A DNA stretch of 64,000 nucleotides from contig CAYMDH010000003.1 of assembly GCA_964389205.1 (NCBI GenBank), positions 59,963 through 123,962 on the forward strand. The letters are read 5' to 3'. This document shows positions 7,350 to 16,577 of the stretch, piece after piece. The translations under genes and the position numbers were made by a program. The notes below the pieces were generated by a model that saw only the letters and a program-made list of their open reading frames with translations, ran no database searches and was not told the DNA's origin. The stretch is from Leptobacterium sp964389205. Its GTDB lineage: Bacteria; Bacteroidota; Bacteroidia; Flavobacteriales; Flavobacteriaceae. The first letter of the stretch is position 1, and every line of letters begins with the position of its first letter.

Positions 7350-8378
7350 ATGAAAGCTACTTATAAGAAATATACACTTCACTTTAAACAACCTAGCGGT
7401 ACTTCTCGAGGGATTTTAAAAACTAAAGAAACTTGGTTTATTAGTATAGAAAAAAATAATAAATTGGGTATTGGAGAATGCGGAATGTTTAAAGGATTAA
7501 GCATAGACGATGTACCAGATTATGAAAACAAACTACAATGGGTATGTGATAATATTAAACTTGGTCTAGATAAATTGCACGAAGAATTGGAGAGATATCC
7601 TAGTATTCGATTTGGATTAGAACAAGCTTTTTTAATGTTGGATGTAATAAAACCCTTCGAATTATTCCCTTCAGATTTTACTAAAGGAAATAGAAATATT
7701 TATATAAATGGACTTATTTGGATGGGAAAAGAAGTTTTTATGAAATCTCAGATTGAAAAAAAACTTGAAGAAGGATACAGGTGCATAAAAATGAAGATTG
7801 GAGCTATAGATTTTGATAGCGAAATAAAACTACTTAAATCAATTCGAAAAGACTTTAATAATGATCAAATAGAGATACGTGTAGATGCTAATGGCGCTTT
7901 TCACCCAGATACTGCTTTAGAGAAGTTGAAAAGACTATCAGACCTTAACTTACACTCTATAGAACAACCTATCAAGCAAGGGCAAATAGATAAAATGGCA
8001 GCACTGTGTTTGACATCACCATTACCCATAGCATTGGATGAAGAATTAATAGGGGTATTTAATGTAACAAAAAAGGTAGAGTTGCTACAAATCATTCAGC
8101 CACAATATATCATTTTAAAACCTAGTTTGATAGGGGGTTACAAAGCTTCTGAAGAGTGGATAACTATTGCAGAGAAATATAATATAGGTTGGTGGATAAC
8201 AAGTGCGCTAGAAAGTAATATAGGATTAAATGCCATAGCGCAATGGACTTATTTAAAACAAAATAAAATGCCTCAAGGTTTAGGTACAGGAGCGCTTTTT
8301 ACAAATAATTTTAAAAGCCCTCTTAAAGTAGTTAATGGTAGTTTGACATATAACCCTTTAGAGAAAATAGAATTTTAA
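7350..8378 (+). CDS. menC: o-Succinylbenzoate synthase MenC
   Basis: An enolase-superfamily enzyme that dehydrates SHCHC to o-succinylbenzoate in menaquinone synthesis. The 342-aa protein shows the KMK dyad (K147/K149), the metal ligands D179 (RVDANGAF), E205 (SIEQPIKQG) and D230 (ALDEELIG), and a second-side lysine in YIILKPSLIGG. All these catalytic residues are present. It is divergent from the broken SDR, with 57 bp between them. It is followed by a CPBP protease gene (17 bp) and menE (2 bp further), so the three probably form one operon that completes the pathway begun by menB/menA upstream. Confidence 0.93.
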   Translation: MKATYKKYTLHFKQPSGTSRGILKTKETWFISIEKNNKLGIGECGMFKGLSIDDVPDYENKLQWVCDNIKLGLDKLHEELERYPSIRFGLEQAFLMLDVIKPFELFPSDFTKGNRNIYINGLIWMGKEVFMKSQIEKKLEEGYRCIKMKIGAIDFDSEIKLLKSIRKDFNNDQIEIRVDANGAFHPDTALEKLKRLSDLNLHSIEQPIKQGQIDKMAALCLTSPLPIALDEELIGVFNVTKKVELLQIIQPQYIILKPSLIGGYKASEEWITIAEKYNIGWWITSALESNIGLNAIAQWTYLKQNKMPQGLGTGALFTNNFKSPLKVVNGSLTYNPLEKIEF

Positions 8379-8395
8379 TATAAAAAAACGGAATA

Positions 8396-9295
8396 ATGTA
8401 TATAGAACAGGGTTTTAAAGGTGAATTAGGAAAATGGAAATATTTTATTTTTCCGATTTTCTTTTTTGGTTTAATCGTATTAAATTTTCTAGCTATCACA
8501 TTGCTTGATCTAGATACTAATGAAATAATCCAACAAGAAATAGAAAACAAAGGAGAAAATAGATTTTTAGTAGAGACTCTGATACCTTTTACAATAGGGT
8601 TAGGAATATTATTATTTTGGGTTAAGTATGTTCATAAACAAACACTAGCGTCATTAACAACTGCTAGAAATAAAGTAAATTGGAAACGAGTTTTTTTTGC
8701 TTTTGGATTGTGGGGGCTTATTACAGCAGCAATGATTTTTATAGATTATTATATGGCTCCAGAAAAGTATTTATTAAATTTTGATTTACAATCATTTTTG
8801 ATATTGGCAGTCATAGGAGTTCTTTTAATTCCTTTACAAACAAGTTTTGAAGAATATCTTTTTAGAGGATATTTAATGCAGGGTATTGGGATATTAGTAA
8901 GAAATAGATGGTTTCCGTTACTACTTACTTCTTTAATTTTTGGATTGTTACATATTGCAAATCCTGAAGTAGAAAAAATAGGCTATATCATTATGGTGTA
9001 TTATATAGGAACAGGCTTGTTTTTAGGGATCATTACCTTAATGGATGATGGGATAGAACTAGCGCTTGGATTTCATGCTGCCAATAATTTGGTTTCAGCA
9101 CTTTTAGTAACAGCAGACTGGACTGCATTCCAAACTAATTCTGTTTTTAAAGATATTTCAGAACCAATTGCAGGATGGGACATTATCATACCAGTGGTGA
9201 TAGTATATCCAATATTGATTTTCATTTTTGCTAAGAAATATAAATGGTCTGGATGGAAAGATAAACTGTTTGGAAAAGTAAGCACTCCTGTTTAA
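8396..9295 (+). CDS. CPBP (CAAX-like) intramembrane metalloprotease
   Basis: The 299-aa polytopic protein has about seven hydrophobic segments and the Abi/CPBP motifs EEYLFRGYL (E152, E153, R157), FGLLHIANP (H186) and GFHAANN (H227), which together form the metal/glutamate active site of this family. These enzymes cleave peptides inside the membrane; the substrate is unknown. It lies between menC and menE, 2 bp before menE, an arrangement I recall as common in flavobacteria, although a role in menaquinone synthesis is not established. Confidence 0.85.
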   Translation: MYIEQGFKGELGKWKYFIFPIFFFGLIVLNFLAITLLDLDTNEIIQQEIENKGENRFLVETLIPFTIGLGILLFWVKYVHKQTLASLTTARNKVNWKRVFFAFGLWGLITAAMIFIDYYMAPEKYLLNFDLQSFLILAVIGVLLIPLQTSFEEYLFRGYLMQGIGILVRNRWFPLLLTSLIFGLLHIANPEVEKIGYIIMVYYIGTGLFLGIITLMDDGIELALGFHAANNLVSALLVTADWTAFQTNSVFKDISEPIAGWDIIIPVVIVYPILIFIFAKKYKWSGWKDKLFGKVSTPV

Positions 9296-9297
9296 AT

Positions 9298-10368
9298 ATG
9301 GAACCAAATTTTAAAGATATTCATTTGAGCTTTCGGTTTAATGGATTGTATTTTAACAGATCTGCATTAAAAGAAGTTGCTTATAGCTTGGTTAAGGAAG
9401 GGGTACCTTTTGAACAATCTATAGGGGATTTTTTGATTGACTGGCTAAACGATAAAGAATATGTAGAAGTAAAAACTTCAGGTACTACGGGAGCCCCTAA
9501 GCTCATTGAATTGCAAAAAAAACATATGGTTAACTCGGCAATTGCAACAGGAGCATTTTTTAACTTATCAGAAGGAGATACTGCTTTACATTGCCTTCCA
9601 TCAGATTATATTGCTGGAAAAATGATGTTAGTAAGAGCGCTGGTACTAGGATTAAAAATAGTAACCATAGTTCCAGATTCAAATCCTTTAAGCATGATTA
9701 CAGATCATTATGATTTTTGTGCAATGGTTCCTTTGCAAGTACAGAATTCATATGATAAACTAACAAAAATAAAAACACTCATTATAGGAGGAGCTCCAAT
9801 ATCTAGAGAACTTATTGAAAGCATAAATAAAACTTCTGTAAATGCATATGAAACCTATGGAATGACAGAAACTAGTACTCATATTGCAGCCAAAGACCTT
9901 ACTAATATTAAAAATAACAAAGAAGCAAACACGTATTTTAATGCATTGCCTAATGTAACGTTTAGTTTAGATGAACGAGAATGCTTGTGTATTGATGCGC
10001 CACTTATATCAGATGTTTTAATCAAAACAAATGATATTGCTTGTCTTGTTTCTGAAAATTCATTCCAATGGTTAGGAAGGTATGATACCGTTATAAATTC
10101 AGGAGGAATCAAACTAATTCCTGAACAAATAGAAAAAAAATTGTCAAGTATTATAAAAAATAGATTCTTTATTACAACCATTAAAGACAAAAAACTAGGA
10201 AACAAACTTGTTTTAGCTATTGAGGGAGAAGAGAAAAACAAAGAAGAAATTATAAAAGCAATAAAAAAAGACACTACGTTTAGTAAATATGAAATTCCTA
10301 AGGAGATCTATTTCATAAGTCACTTTAAAGAAACCGATAACGGAAAACTTATTAGAACATTAGTGTAA
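9298..10368 (+). CDS. menE: o-Succinylbenzoate-CoA ligase MenE (short Bacteroidetes form)
   Basis: An AMP-binding adenylate-forming enzyme that activates o-succinylbenzoate with CoA for MenB. The 356-aa protein has the P-loop-like SGTTGAPK (61-68), the YGMTETS motif, the GRYDTVINSGGIKL hinge and the C-terminal catalytic lysine segment ETDNGKLIRT. It is ~100 residues shorter than proteobacterial MenE because the N-terminal region is reduced. All core motifs are present, so I regard it as functional. It is the last gene of the menC-CPBP-menE run. Confidence 0.9.
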   Translation: MEPNFKDIHLSFRFNGLYFNRSALKEVAYSLVKEGVPFEQSIGDFLIDWLNDKEYVEVKTSGTTGAPKLIELQKKHMVNSAIATGAFFNLSEGDTALHCLPSDYIAGKMMLVRALVLGLKIVTIVPDSNPLSMITDHYDFCAMVPLQVQNSYDKLTKIKTLIIGGAPISRELIESINKTSVNAYETYGMTETSTHIAAKDLTNIKNNKEANTYFNALPNVTFSLDERECLCIDAPLISDVLIKTNDIACLVSENSFQWLGRYDTVINSGGIKLIPEQIEKKLSSIIKNRFFITTIKDKKLGNKLVLAIEGEEKNKEEIIKAIKKDTTFSKYEIPKEIYFISHFKETDNGKLIRTLV

Positions 10369-10494
10369 ATACAAATAATATAAAATTTTAAACTCAACCA
10401 TACCTAGCTTTTACTTTCTATTTTGACCTCTTAACTCATTCTTCATTTTTTTAAATATAGATTCCTTTTAGTTTTATTTCAAAATTAAAATAAG

Positions 10495-10911
10495 ATGAAA
10501 AAGATTGTAATGGGATTATTACTTATAAGCAGCTTTTGTTTACAAGCTCAAAAAGAGAAAAATGAGTTAGAGTCACAAGCTAAGGAACAGCAAAGTAAAG
10601 TTTCAAACGTTAAAAAAAGTAAAGTTAAAAAAGCGAGTACTTTAAGAGTTTATACCATATTTGAGCATAAACAAAACTGGAATACTATTGAAGATATATT
10701 TGATGATTTAGCGGTCAAAGCAGGCATAAGAATCAATAGAGCCCAACCTTTTGGTCAAATAAATAGTAGATTAAATAGAAATGTAACTGTTATTGTAGAC
10801 GGTGTTCAATATGACTTATCTATTCTAAACTCTCTTAACCCTAAAGATATTGAAAAGATAGAAATACTTAGAGGTGCTATTTCTAATAATCAGGCTACTC
10901 TAAGAAACTAA
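10495..10911 (+). CDS. Secreted small protein with isolated TonB-plug-like C-terminus
   Basis: The 138-aa protein has a signal peptide (cleavage near CLQAQ, ~19), a Lys/Glu-rich spacer, and a C-terminal ~75 residues. That tail contains VIVDGVQYD and LNPKDIEKIEILRG, the signature of the plug domain of TonB-dependent receptors (DG...L..L.P.DIE.IE.L.G). No barrel follows; the protein ends soon after the motif. It is 18 bp upstream of the plug-VWA protein, so the two are probably co-expressed and may interact. Function unknown; the plug likeness is a visible pattern, not an alignment. Confidence 0.6.
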   Translation: MKKIVMGLLLISSFCLQAQKEKNELESQAKEQQSKVSNVKKSKVKKASTLRVYTIFEHKQNWNTIEDIFDDLAVKAGIRINRAQPFGQINSRLNRNVTVIVDGVQYDLSILNSLNPKDIEKIEILRGAISNNQATLRN

Positions 10912-10929
10912 CTAATAAACCAACATCAT

Positions 10930-13065
10930 ATGAAAAAAGCAACACTAATCATTTTTACAATGCTATTAGGAATATCATTGTATGGGCAAAAACAAAAAAT
11001 AACAGGAACTATCGTAGATGAAAGCAATCTTCCGCTTCCTGGAGTTAATATTGTAATTAAAGGTACTAAAAAAGGAACGCAATCAGATTTTGATGGCAAT
11101 TATAATATAGAAGCATATCAAGGACAAACACTAGTTTATACTTATGTTGGATACAAAACAGCAGAAAAAGTAATAGGTACTTCATCTGTTATTAATATTC
11201 GACTAGAAACAGATGCTCAAGCATTAGATGAAGTTGTAGTAACAGCCCTTGGTATAAGGCGAGAAAGCCATTCAATTGGGTATGCAGTATCTTCAGTTAG
11301 AACGTCTAAACCTTCTGCATCAGCTATAAAACGAAGAAAACAAAAAGCATATCACAACCAAATTGCACAAAAATTACAAGGAAAGGTAACAGGGGTAAAA
11401 ATTACAAGTGCATCAGGAGCAGTGGGAGCTGCAGAAAAAATTAAAATCCGTAATGCTAAGAAAGGTGAAAAAAATGTAGAACCTCTATATATTGTAGATG
11501 GAGTGCCTATTCAAAATCAATACAATTCAATAGTAAAAAATATTGATAAAAATGAAATAGAACATATTAATAGATATGAAAAATCAAAAGCGAAGGCATT
11601 GTTTGGCACAAGCGCAAAAAATGGATGTATTGTTATTAACACTAAAAAAGGGAATTATAGAATTAAAAACGAAGAATCTTATGCTCATTTTAATGAGAAC
11701 CAATTTGAAAATGTAACATCTTCACCACTTTCAACATTTTCTATAGATGTAGATAAGGCTTCATACAGTAATGTAAGGCGTATGATTAATACAGGAGCTA
11801 CCATTCCTGTAGATGCTGTTAAAATTGAAGAAATGATAAATTATTTTAATTATACATATCCACAACCTAAAGATGAACATCCTTTTTCTATTAATTCTGA
11901 AGTAATAACAACTCCTTGGAATGTGGCAACAAAGCTTGTTAGAATAGGGTTACAGGGTAAGGCTTATAAAAATGAAGAGATTCCTCCGGCAAATCTAGTT
12001 TTCTTAATTGATGTATCAGGATCGATGTCTTCACAAAATAAACTACCCTTACTTAAATCTGCATTTAAACTGCTAGTGAACCAATTAAGAAATAAAGACA
12101 AAGTATCTATTGTTGTTTATGCAGGTGCAGCAGGAATGGTTTTAAAACCAACATCAGGAGATAATAAAGAAACGATACTAACAGCAATAGATAATTTAGA
12201 AGCAGGAGGTTCAACTGCAGGAGGTGCAGGAATTAAACTAGCATATAAGATCGCAGAACAACATTTTAAGAAAAATGGAAATAACCGAGTGATTCTTGCT
12301 ACAGATGGTGATTTTAATATTGGTGCTTCTAGTGATAAAGCAATGGAAACACTTATAGAAGAAAAAAGAAAATCGAATGTGTTTTTATCTGTTTTAGGTT
12401 TTGGAATGGGGAATTATAAAAATTCAAAATTAGAGATACTTGCAGATAAAGGAAATGGCAATCATGCTTATATAGATACAAAACAAGAAGCTCAAAAAAT
12501 ATTTGGTGAAGAATTTGGAGGAACATTATATACGATTGCAAAAGATGTTAAAATTCAAGTAGAATTTAATCCTGTAAAAGTAAAAGGATATCGATTAATT
12601 GGGTATGAAAATAGGATATTGGCAGATGAAGATTTTATTGATGATACTAAAGATGCAGGAGAATTAGGAAGCGGTCATACCGTTACTGCATTATATGAAA
12701 TAATACCTGTAGGAGTAGAGTCAAGTTTTTTAAAAAAAGTAGATGACCTGAAATACATAAATAAAATTGAGAACGATACATATTTAAATGAACTAGTAAC
12801 TGTTAAATTTAGATATAAGAAACCATTAGCGACTACAAGTATCCAAATGATTCATACAATAGAAGATGAGGTTGTACAGGCTTCAGAAGATTTAAAATTT
12901 ATATCAGCAGTAGCATTATTTGGTATGAAATTAAGAAAATCACAATTTGACAATAATGCTTCTTTAGCTACAATACTTTCTTTAGCAGAAGAAGGAAGAA
13001 GAGAAGATAAAAATGGTTATAGAGCAGAGTTTATACGGTTAGCGAAATCGCTCTATAATTTATAA
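10930..13065 (+). CDS. CarboxypepD_reg / plug-like / von Willebrand A chimeric lipoprotein-like protein
   Basis: The 711-aa exported protein carries a signal peptide (~1-19), a CarboxypepD_reg-like beta-sandwich (~22-95, ITGTIVDESNLPLPGVNI), and the DEVVVTALGI linker typical of SusC/TonB receptors. A degenerate plug domain follows (~125-240; YIVDGVPI, ALFGTSAKNGCIVINTKKG). A VWA domain comes next, with MIDAS DVSGSMS at D361-S365, and a C-terminal YfbK-like (DUF3520) region. There is no receptor barrel. The VWA MIDAS residues look intact, implying metal-dependent protein binding outside the cytoplasmic membrane. The pairing of receptor front-end modules with a VWA domain suggests an adaptor or scaffold; this is inference. 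Confidence 0.8.
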   Translation: MKKATLIIFTMLLGISLYGQKQKITGTIVDESNLPLPGVNIVIKGTKKGTQSDFDGNYNIEAYQGQTLVYTYVGYKTAEKVIGTSSVINIRLETDAQALDEVVVTALGIRRESHSIGYAVSSVRTSKPSASAIKRRKQKAYHNQIAQKLQGKVTGVKITSASGAVGAAEKIKIRNAKKGEKNVEPLYIVDGVPIQNQYNSIVKNIDKNEIEHINRYEKSKAKALFGTSAKNGCIVINTKKGNYRIKNEESYAHFNENQFENVTSSPLSTFSIDVDKASYSNVRRMINTGATIPVDAVKIEEMINYFNYTYPQPKDEHPFSINSEVITTPWNVATKLVRIGLQGKAYKNEEIPPANLVFLIDVSGSMSSQNKLPLLKSAFKLLVNQLRNKDKVSIVVYAGAAGMVLKPTSGDNKETILTAIDNLEAGGSTAGGAGIKLAYKIAEQHFKKNGNNRVILATDGDFNIGASSDKAMETLIEEKRKSNVFLSVLGFGMGNYKNSKLEILADKGNGNHAYIDTKQEAQKIFGEEFGGTLYTIAKDVKIQVEFNPVKVKGYRLIGYENRILADEDFIDDTKDAGELGSGHTVTALYEIIPVGVESSFLKKVDDLKYINKIENDTYLNELVTVKFRYKKPLATTSIQMIHTIEDEVVQASEDLKFISAVALFGMKLRKSQFDNNASLATILSLAEEGRREDKNGYRAEFIRLAKSLYNL

Positions 13066-13108
13066 TGATGGTGTGTGAGGGTTAGGGGCTCTATATGAGG
13101 AAGGAAGG

Positions 13109-13139
13109 AAGAGTGCTTTTATAGCGCTCTTCTTGTTTT
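13109..13139 (+). terminator. Intrinsic terminator after the VWA gene
   Basis: AAGAGTGC (13109-13116) pairs with GCGCTCTT (13124-13131), including one G-U pair, around a 7-nt loop, followed by a T-rich tail. Confidence 0.65.
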
Positions 13140-13185
13140 CAACTAGTTATATTTTCATTATTTTAGGAGCGCAAATTATTTTATT

Positions 13186-14514
13186 ATGAAAAGAGTAATA
13201 CTCCTAGTGCTGTTTGTAATCCCTGTGTTTAGTATAGGGCAACATATTCTTTCAGAAAGAGAAAGAGCAGAAGTAATAGATGAATTATTAGCTGATAGAT
13301 TTGATAATTTACTCCCAAAACTAATGGATAAGAATGACATTGATATGTGGGTGTTAATTTCTAGGGAATATAATGAAGATCCTGTATTAAAAACGATGCT
13401 ACCTGCTACTTGGTTAAATGCCCGAAGAAGAACCATTTTAGTTTTTTATAGAGATAAAACCAAAAATACGATAGCTAAACTAGCTATTGCTAGGTATAAT
13501 GTTGGGAAAAACATTATTTCTGCTTGGGATAAAGAAAAGGAACCCAATCAATGGAAACGATTAAATCAAATAATAGATCAATACAATCCTAAAAAGATTG
13601 CATTGAATTATTCAGAGCATTTTAATATAGCAGATGGATTAGTGAAAACAGATTATGAAGCATTTTTAAAAAACATATCGAAAAAACATTTAAAGAAAGT
13701 TATTTCTGCAGAGCGGTTAGCTATCGCATGGATTGAAACTAGAACAGAAAGAGAAATGATTATTTATAATCAATTGGTAGACATGACTCATGATATAATA
13801 GCCGAAGGGTTTTCAGAAAATGTAATTACTCCAGGAATTACTACTACAACAGATGTAGAATGGTGGATGCGACAAAAAGTAACAAGCTTAGGTTTAGAAA
13901 CTTGGTTTCATCCGTCTGTTGATGTCCAACGAAAAAAAGACGATTTAGGAAATCATCTTTATGCATTTTCAAATAGGCCAGAAGATATGGTTATTTTACC
14001 AGGCGATCTTTTGCATTGTGATTTTGGGATTACGTATCTTAGGTTAAACACAGATTGTCAACAATTGGCATATGTATTGAGACCAGAAGAAAAAGAAGTT
14101 CCAATATTTTTAAAAGAAGCTTTAAAAGCAGGAAACAAAGTGCAAGATCATTTAACTAATAATTTTGTCACTGGAGCAAGCGGAAATGAAATTTTATTAA
14201 AATCATTAAGTGATGCTAAAACTAATGGATTTAAACCAGCTATTTATACACATCCTTTAGGAACCTATGGACACTCATCAGGACCAACTATTGGTATGTG
14301 GGATGCACAACAAGGTGTTCCTTTTACAGGAGATTATCCACTATTCCCTAATACTGTATACGCTATAGAATTAAATACAACAGTTACGATTCCAGAATGG
14401 AATAGAAATATTAGAGTAATGCTAGAAGAAGCAGGCTTTTATAGCGAAAGTGGATTTCGATATGTAAACGGTAGACAAACAAAAATACTTAGCATCCCGA
14501 GAATTAATGAATAA
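13186..14514 (+). CDS. Secreted M24-family metallopeptidase (aminopeptidase P-like)
   Basis: The 442-aa protein has a signal peptide (~1-18), a creatinase-type N-terminal domain and a pita-bread catalytic domain. Candidate dinuclear metal ligands appear in the expected order: D in LLHCDFGI, D in LNTDCQQ, H in YTHPLGTYGH, E in YAIELNTT and E in RVMLEEAG. M24 enzymes of this class remove N-terminal residues before proline or cleave related bonds; here the site would be periplasmic. It has its own upstream gap after a terminator and is convergent with the carboxylase gene. Confidence 0.8.
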   Translation: MKRVILLVLFVIPVFSIGQHILSERERAEVIDELLADRFDNLLPKLMDKNDIDMWVLISREYNEDPVLKTMLPATWLNARRRTILVFYRDKTKNTIAKLAIARYNVGKNIISAWDKEKEPNQWKRLNQIIDQYNPKKIALNYSEHFNIADGLVKTDYEAFLKNISKKHLKKVISAERLAIAWIETRTEREMIIYNQLVDMTHDIIAEGFSENVITPGITTTTDVEWWMRQKVTSLGLETWFHPSVDVQRKKDDLGNHLYAFSNRPEDMVILPGDLLHCDFGITYLRLNTDCQQLAYVLRPEEKEVPIFLKEALKAGNKVQDHLTNNFVTGASGNEILLKSLSDAKTNGFKPAIYTHPLGTYGHSSGPTIGMWDAQQGVPFTGDYPLFPNTVYAIELNTTVTIPEWNRNIRVMLEEAGFYSESGFRYVNGRQTKILSIPRINE

Positions 14515-14536
14515 AGTCTAGCTGACTAAAGTTTAA

Positions 14537-16165
14537 TTAAACCTGTATGACTCCTAAATTAAATGGCTTTTCAATAGGTGCATGATCTGCAGCTTCTATT
14601 CCCATAGAAATCCATTTTCTGGTATCTAAAGGATTAATAACACCATCTGTCCATATTCTAGCTGCAGCATAATATGGAGAAACCTGTGCATCATAACGAG
14701 ATTTAATCTTATTAAATAATTCTTCTTCTTTTTCTTTAGAAATTGTTTCTCCTTTCTTTTTAAGCGAGGCTGTTTCTATTTGAAGAAGTACTTTTGCTGC
14801 TTGAGAACCACCCATTACTGCTAATTCTGCACTTGGCCAGGCTGCAATAAGCCTCGGGTCATAAGCTTTACCACACATTGCATAATTTCCAGCCCCATAA
14901 CTATTTCCAATTACAATAGTAAATTTAGGAACTACAGAATTACTTACTGCATTTACCATTTTTGCACCATCTTTAATAATACCTCCATGTTCACTTTTGC
15001 TTCCAACCATAAAACCAGTAACATCCTGTAAAAAAACAAGGGGTATCTTTTTCTGATTGCAATTGGCAATAAATCGGGTTGCTTTATCTGCCGAGTCTGA
15101 ATAGATAACACCACCAAATTGCATTTCTCCTTTTTTTGTCTTTACAACCTTTCGTTGATTAGCAACAATACCAACTGCCCATCCATTTATTCTTGCATAA
15201 GCCGTAATAATACTTTGCCCATATCCTTCTTTATATTCATCAAATTCAGAATTATCCACCAATCTTTTGATAATTTCTTTCATATCATACTGATCTGAAC
15301 GAGATTTAGGCAGGATCCCAAAAATTTCTTCAGGGTTTTCTTTTGGTTTCTTTGCTTTTATTTTGCTATAACCAGCCTTTTCATAACTACCAATCTTATC
15401 AATAATATTTTTTATAGTATCTAGAGCATCTTTATCATCTTCAGCTTTATAATCTGTAACTCCACTTATTTCACAATGTGTAGTAGCACCACCCAGTGTT
15501 TCATTGTCAATAGTTTCTCCAATGGCGGCTTTTACTAGATAACTTCCAGCCAAAAAAATACTCCCAGTTTTGTTTACAATTAAAGCTTCATCACTCATTA
15601 TAGGTAAATAAGCTCCTCCCGCAACACAACTTCCCATTACAGCAGCTATTTGTACAATACCCATACTACTCATCTTGGCATTATTTCTGAAAATACGACC
15701 AAAATGTTCTTTATCTGGAAAAATTTCATCTTGCATAGGTAAATAAACACCAGCACTGTCTACAAGATATATAATAGGGAGCCTATTTTCCATGGCTATT
15801 TCTTGTGCTCTTAAGTTTTTCTTTCCTGTAATAGGAAACCAAGCACCAGCTTTAACTGTAGCATCGTTTGCTACCACCATACACTGTTTGCCTTGAACAT
15901 ACCCTATTTTTACTACAACACCACCTGATGGGCACCCACCATGTTCTTCATACATTCCTTCTCCAGTGAAAGCTCCAATCTCAATGCAGTCTGCATCTTT
16001 ATCTAACAGATAGTCAATTCGTTCACGAGCAGTTAATTTACCTTGCGAATGCAATTTTTCTATTCTTTTTTGTCCACCTCCCAGTTTTACTTTAGCAAGT
16101 TTGCGTTTTAAATCTGAAAGAAGTAATTTATTGTGATCTTCGTTTTTGTTGAAGTTAATATCCAT
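14537..16165 (-). CDS. Acyl-CoA carboxylase beta (carboxyltransferase) subunit, methylcrotonyl-CoA type
   Basis: The 542-aa biotin-dependent carboxyltransferase transfers CO2 from carboxybiotin to an acyl-CoA. The N-terminal half contains TARERIDYLLD and FTGEGMYEEHGG, followed by the crotonase-like core PIIYLVDSAGVYLP and MGSCVAGGAYLP. The C-terminal half has VFLQDVTGFMVGS and GNSYGAGNYAMCG. Length and the VYLPMQ/FPDK segment resemble methylcrotonoyl-CoA carboxylase beta (leucine catabolism) more than propionyl-CoA carboxylase, but the substrate is an inference. No biotin-carboxylase subunit gene is next to it in this window. Confidence 0.87.
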   Translation of the reverse strand: MDINFNKNEDHNKLLLSDLKRKLAKVKLGGGQKRIEKLHSQGKLTARERIDYLLDKDADCIEIGAFTGEGMYEEHGGCPSGGVVVKIGYVQGKQCMVVANDATVKAGAWFPITGKKNLRAQEIAMENRLPIIYLVDSAGVYLPMQDEIFPDKEHFGRIFRNNAKMSSMGIVQIAAVMGSCVAGGAYLPIMSDEALIVNKTGSIFLAGSYLVKAAIGETIDNETLGGATTHCEISGVTDYKAEDDKDALDTIKNIIDKIGSYEKAGYSKIKAKKPKENPEEIFGILPKSRSDQYDMKEIIKRLVDNSEFDEYKEGYGQSIITAYARINGWAVGIVANQRKVVKTKKGEMQFGGVIYSDSADKATRFIANCNQKKIPLVFLQDVTGFMVGSKSEHGGIIKDGAKMVNAVSNSVVPKFTIVIGNSYGAGNYAMCGKAYDPRLIAAWPSAELAVMGGSQAAKVLLQIETASLKKKGETISKEKEEELFNKIKSRYDAQVSPYYAAARIWTDGVINPLDTRKWISMGIEAADHAPIEKPFNLGVIQV

Positions 16166-16392
16166 ACCTTAAAATATTTTGCCAGAACTATAGTCGTAGC
16201 ATTTGTTCTGTTGCTTACGTTTCTTTTTGTTTCATATTGGTTCTTTAAAAGAAGCGGCAGGCTAAAATACAAAAACGTTCTATTTTTAATAGGCTAAAAA
16301 TTGCATAAAAAATTGCATATTTGTGATCTTGATATGATGTATTATGATTATTATTTGATAATACTCTTATCAAATTAAAAAAATGGCAAGAA

Positions 16393-16575
16393 ATGGGAAT
16401 GAATAAAAATACAGTATTGGGATATGCAACACTAATTATGATTATTGTTGGATTAGGATTAATAGCTTTAGGCGCTTTTAGATATGACGATGTAGCAGGA
16501 TATGGATTTGCTGCCGTTGGAATTGGCTTTTTTGCTATTGCATGGGTATTTAACGCTTTAAAAGGAAGAGTATAA
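16393..16575 (+). CDS. CAL67264-type small membrane protein
   Basis: A 60-aa protein with two hydrophobic helices (~9-27 and ~35-53) joined by a short polar turn (RYDDVAGYG) and a basic tail. It resembles the small protein family I know as CAL67264, usually found immediately before ettA in flavobacteria, as here (2 bp gap). The start may be ATG 16393 or ATG 16399; both keep the two helices. Function unknown; co-transcription with ettA is likely. Confidence 0.75.
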   Translation: MGMNKNTVLGYATLIMIIVGLGLIALGAFRYDDVAGYGFAAVGIGFFAIAWVFNALKGRV

Positions 16576-16577
16576 TT

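Noticed and set aside
16290..16330. Repeated ATTGCATA upstream of the CAL67264-type gene
   Set aside because: Two short copies in AT-rich DNA, no consistent spacing with a promoter; probably chance.
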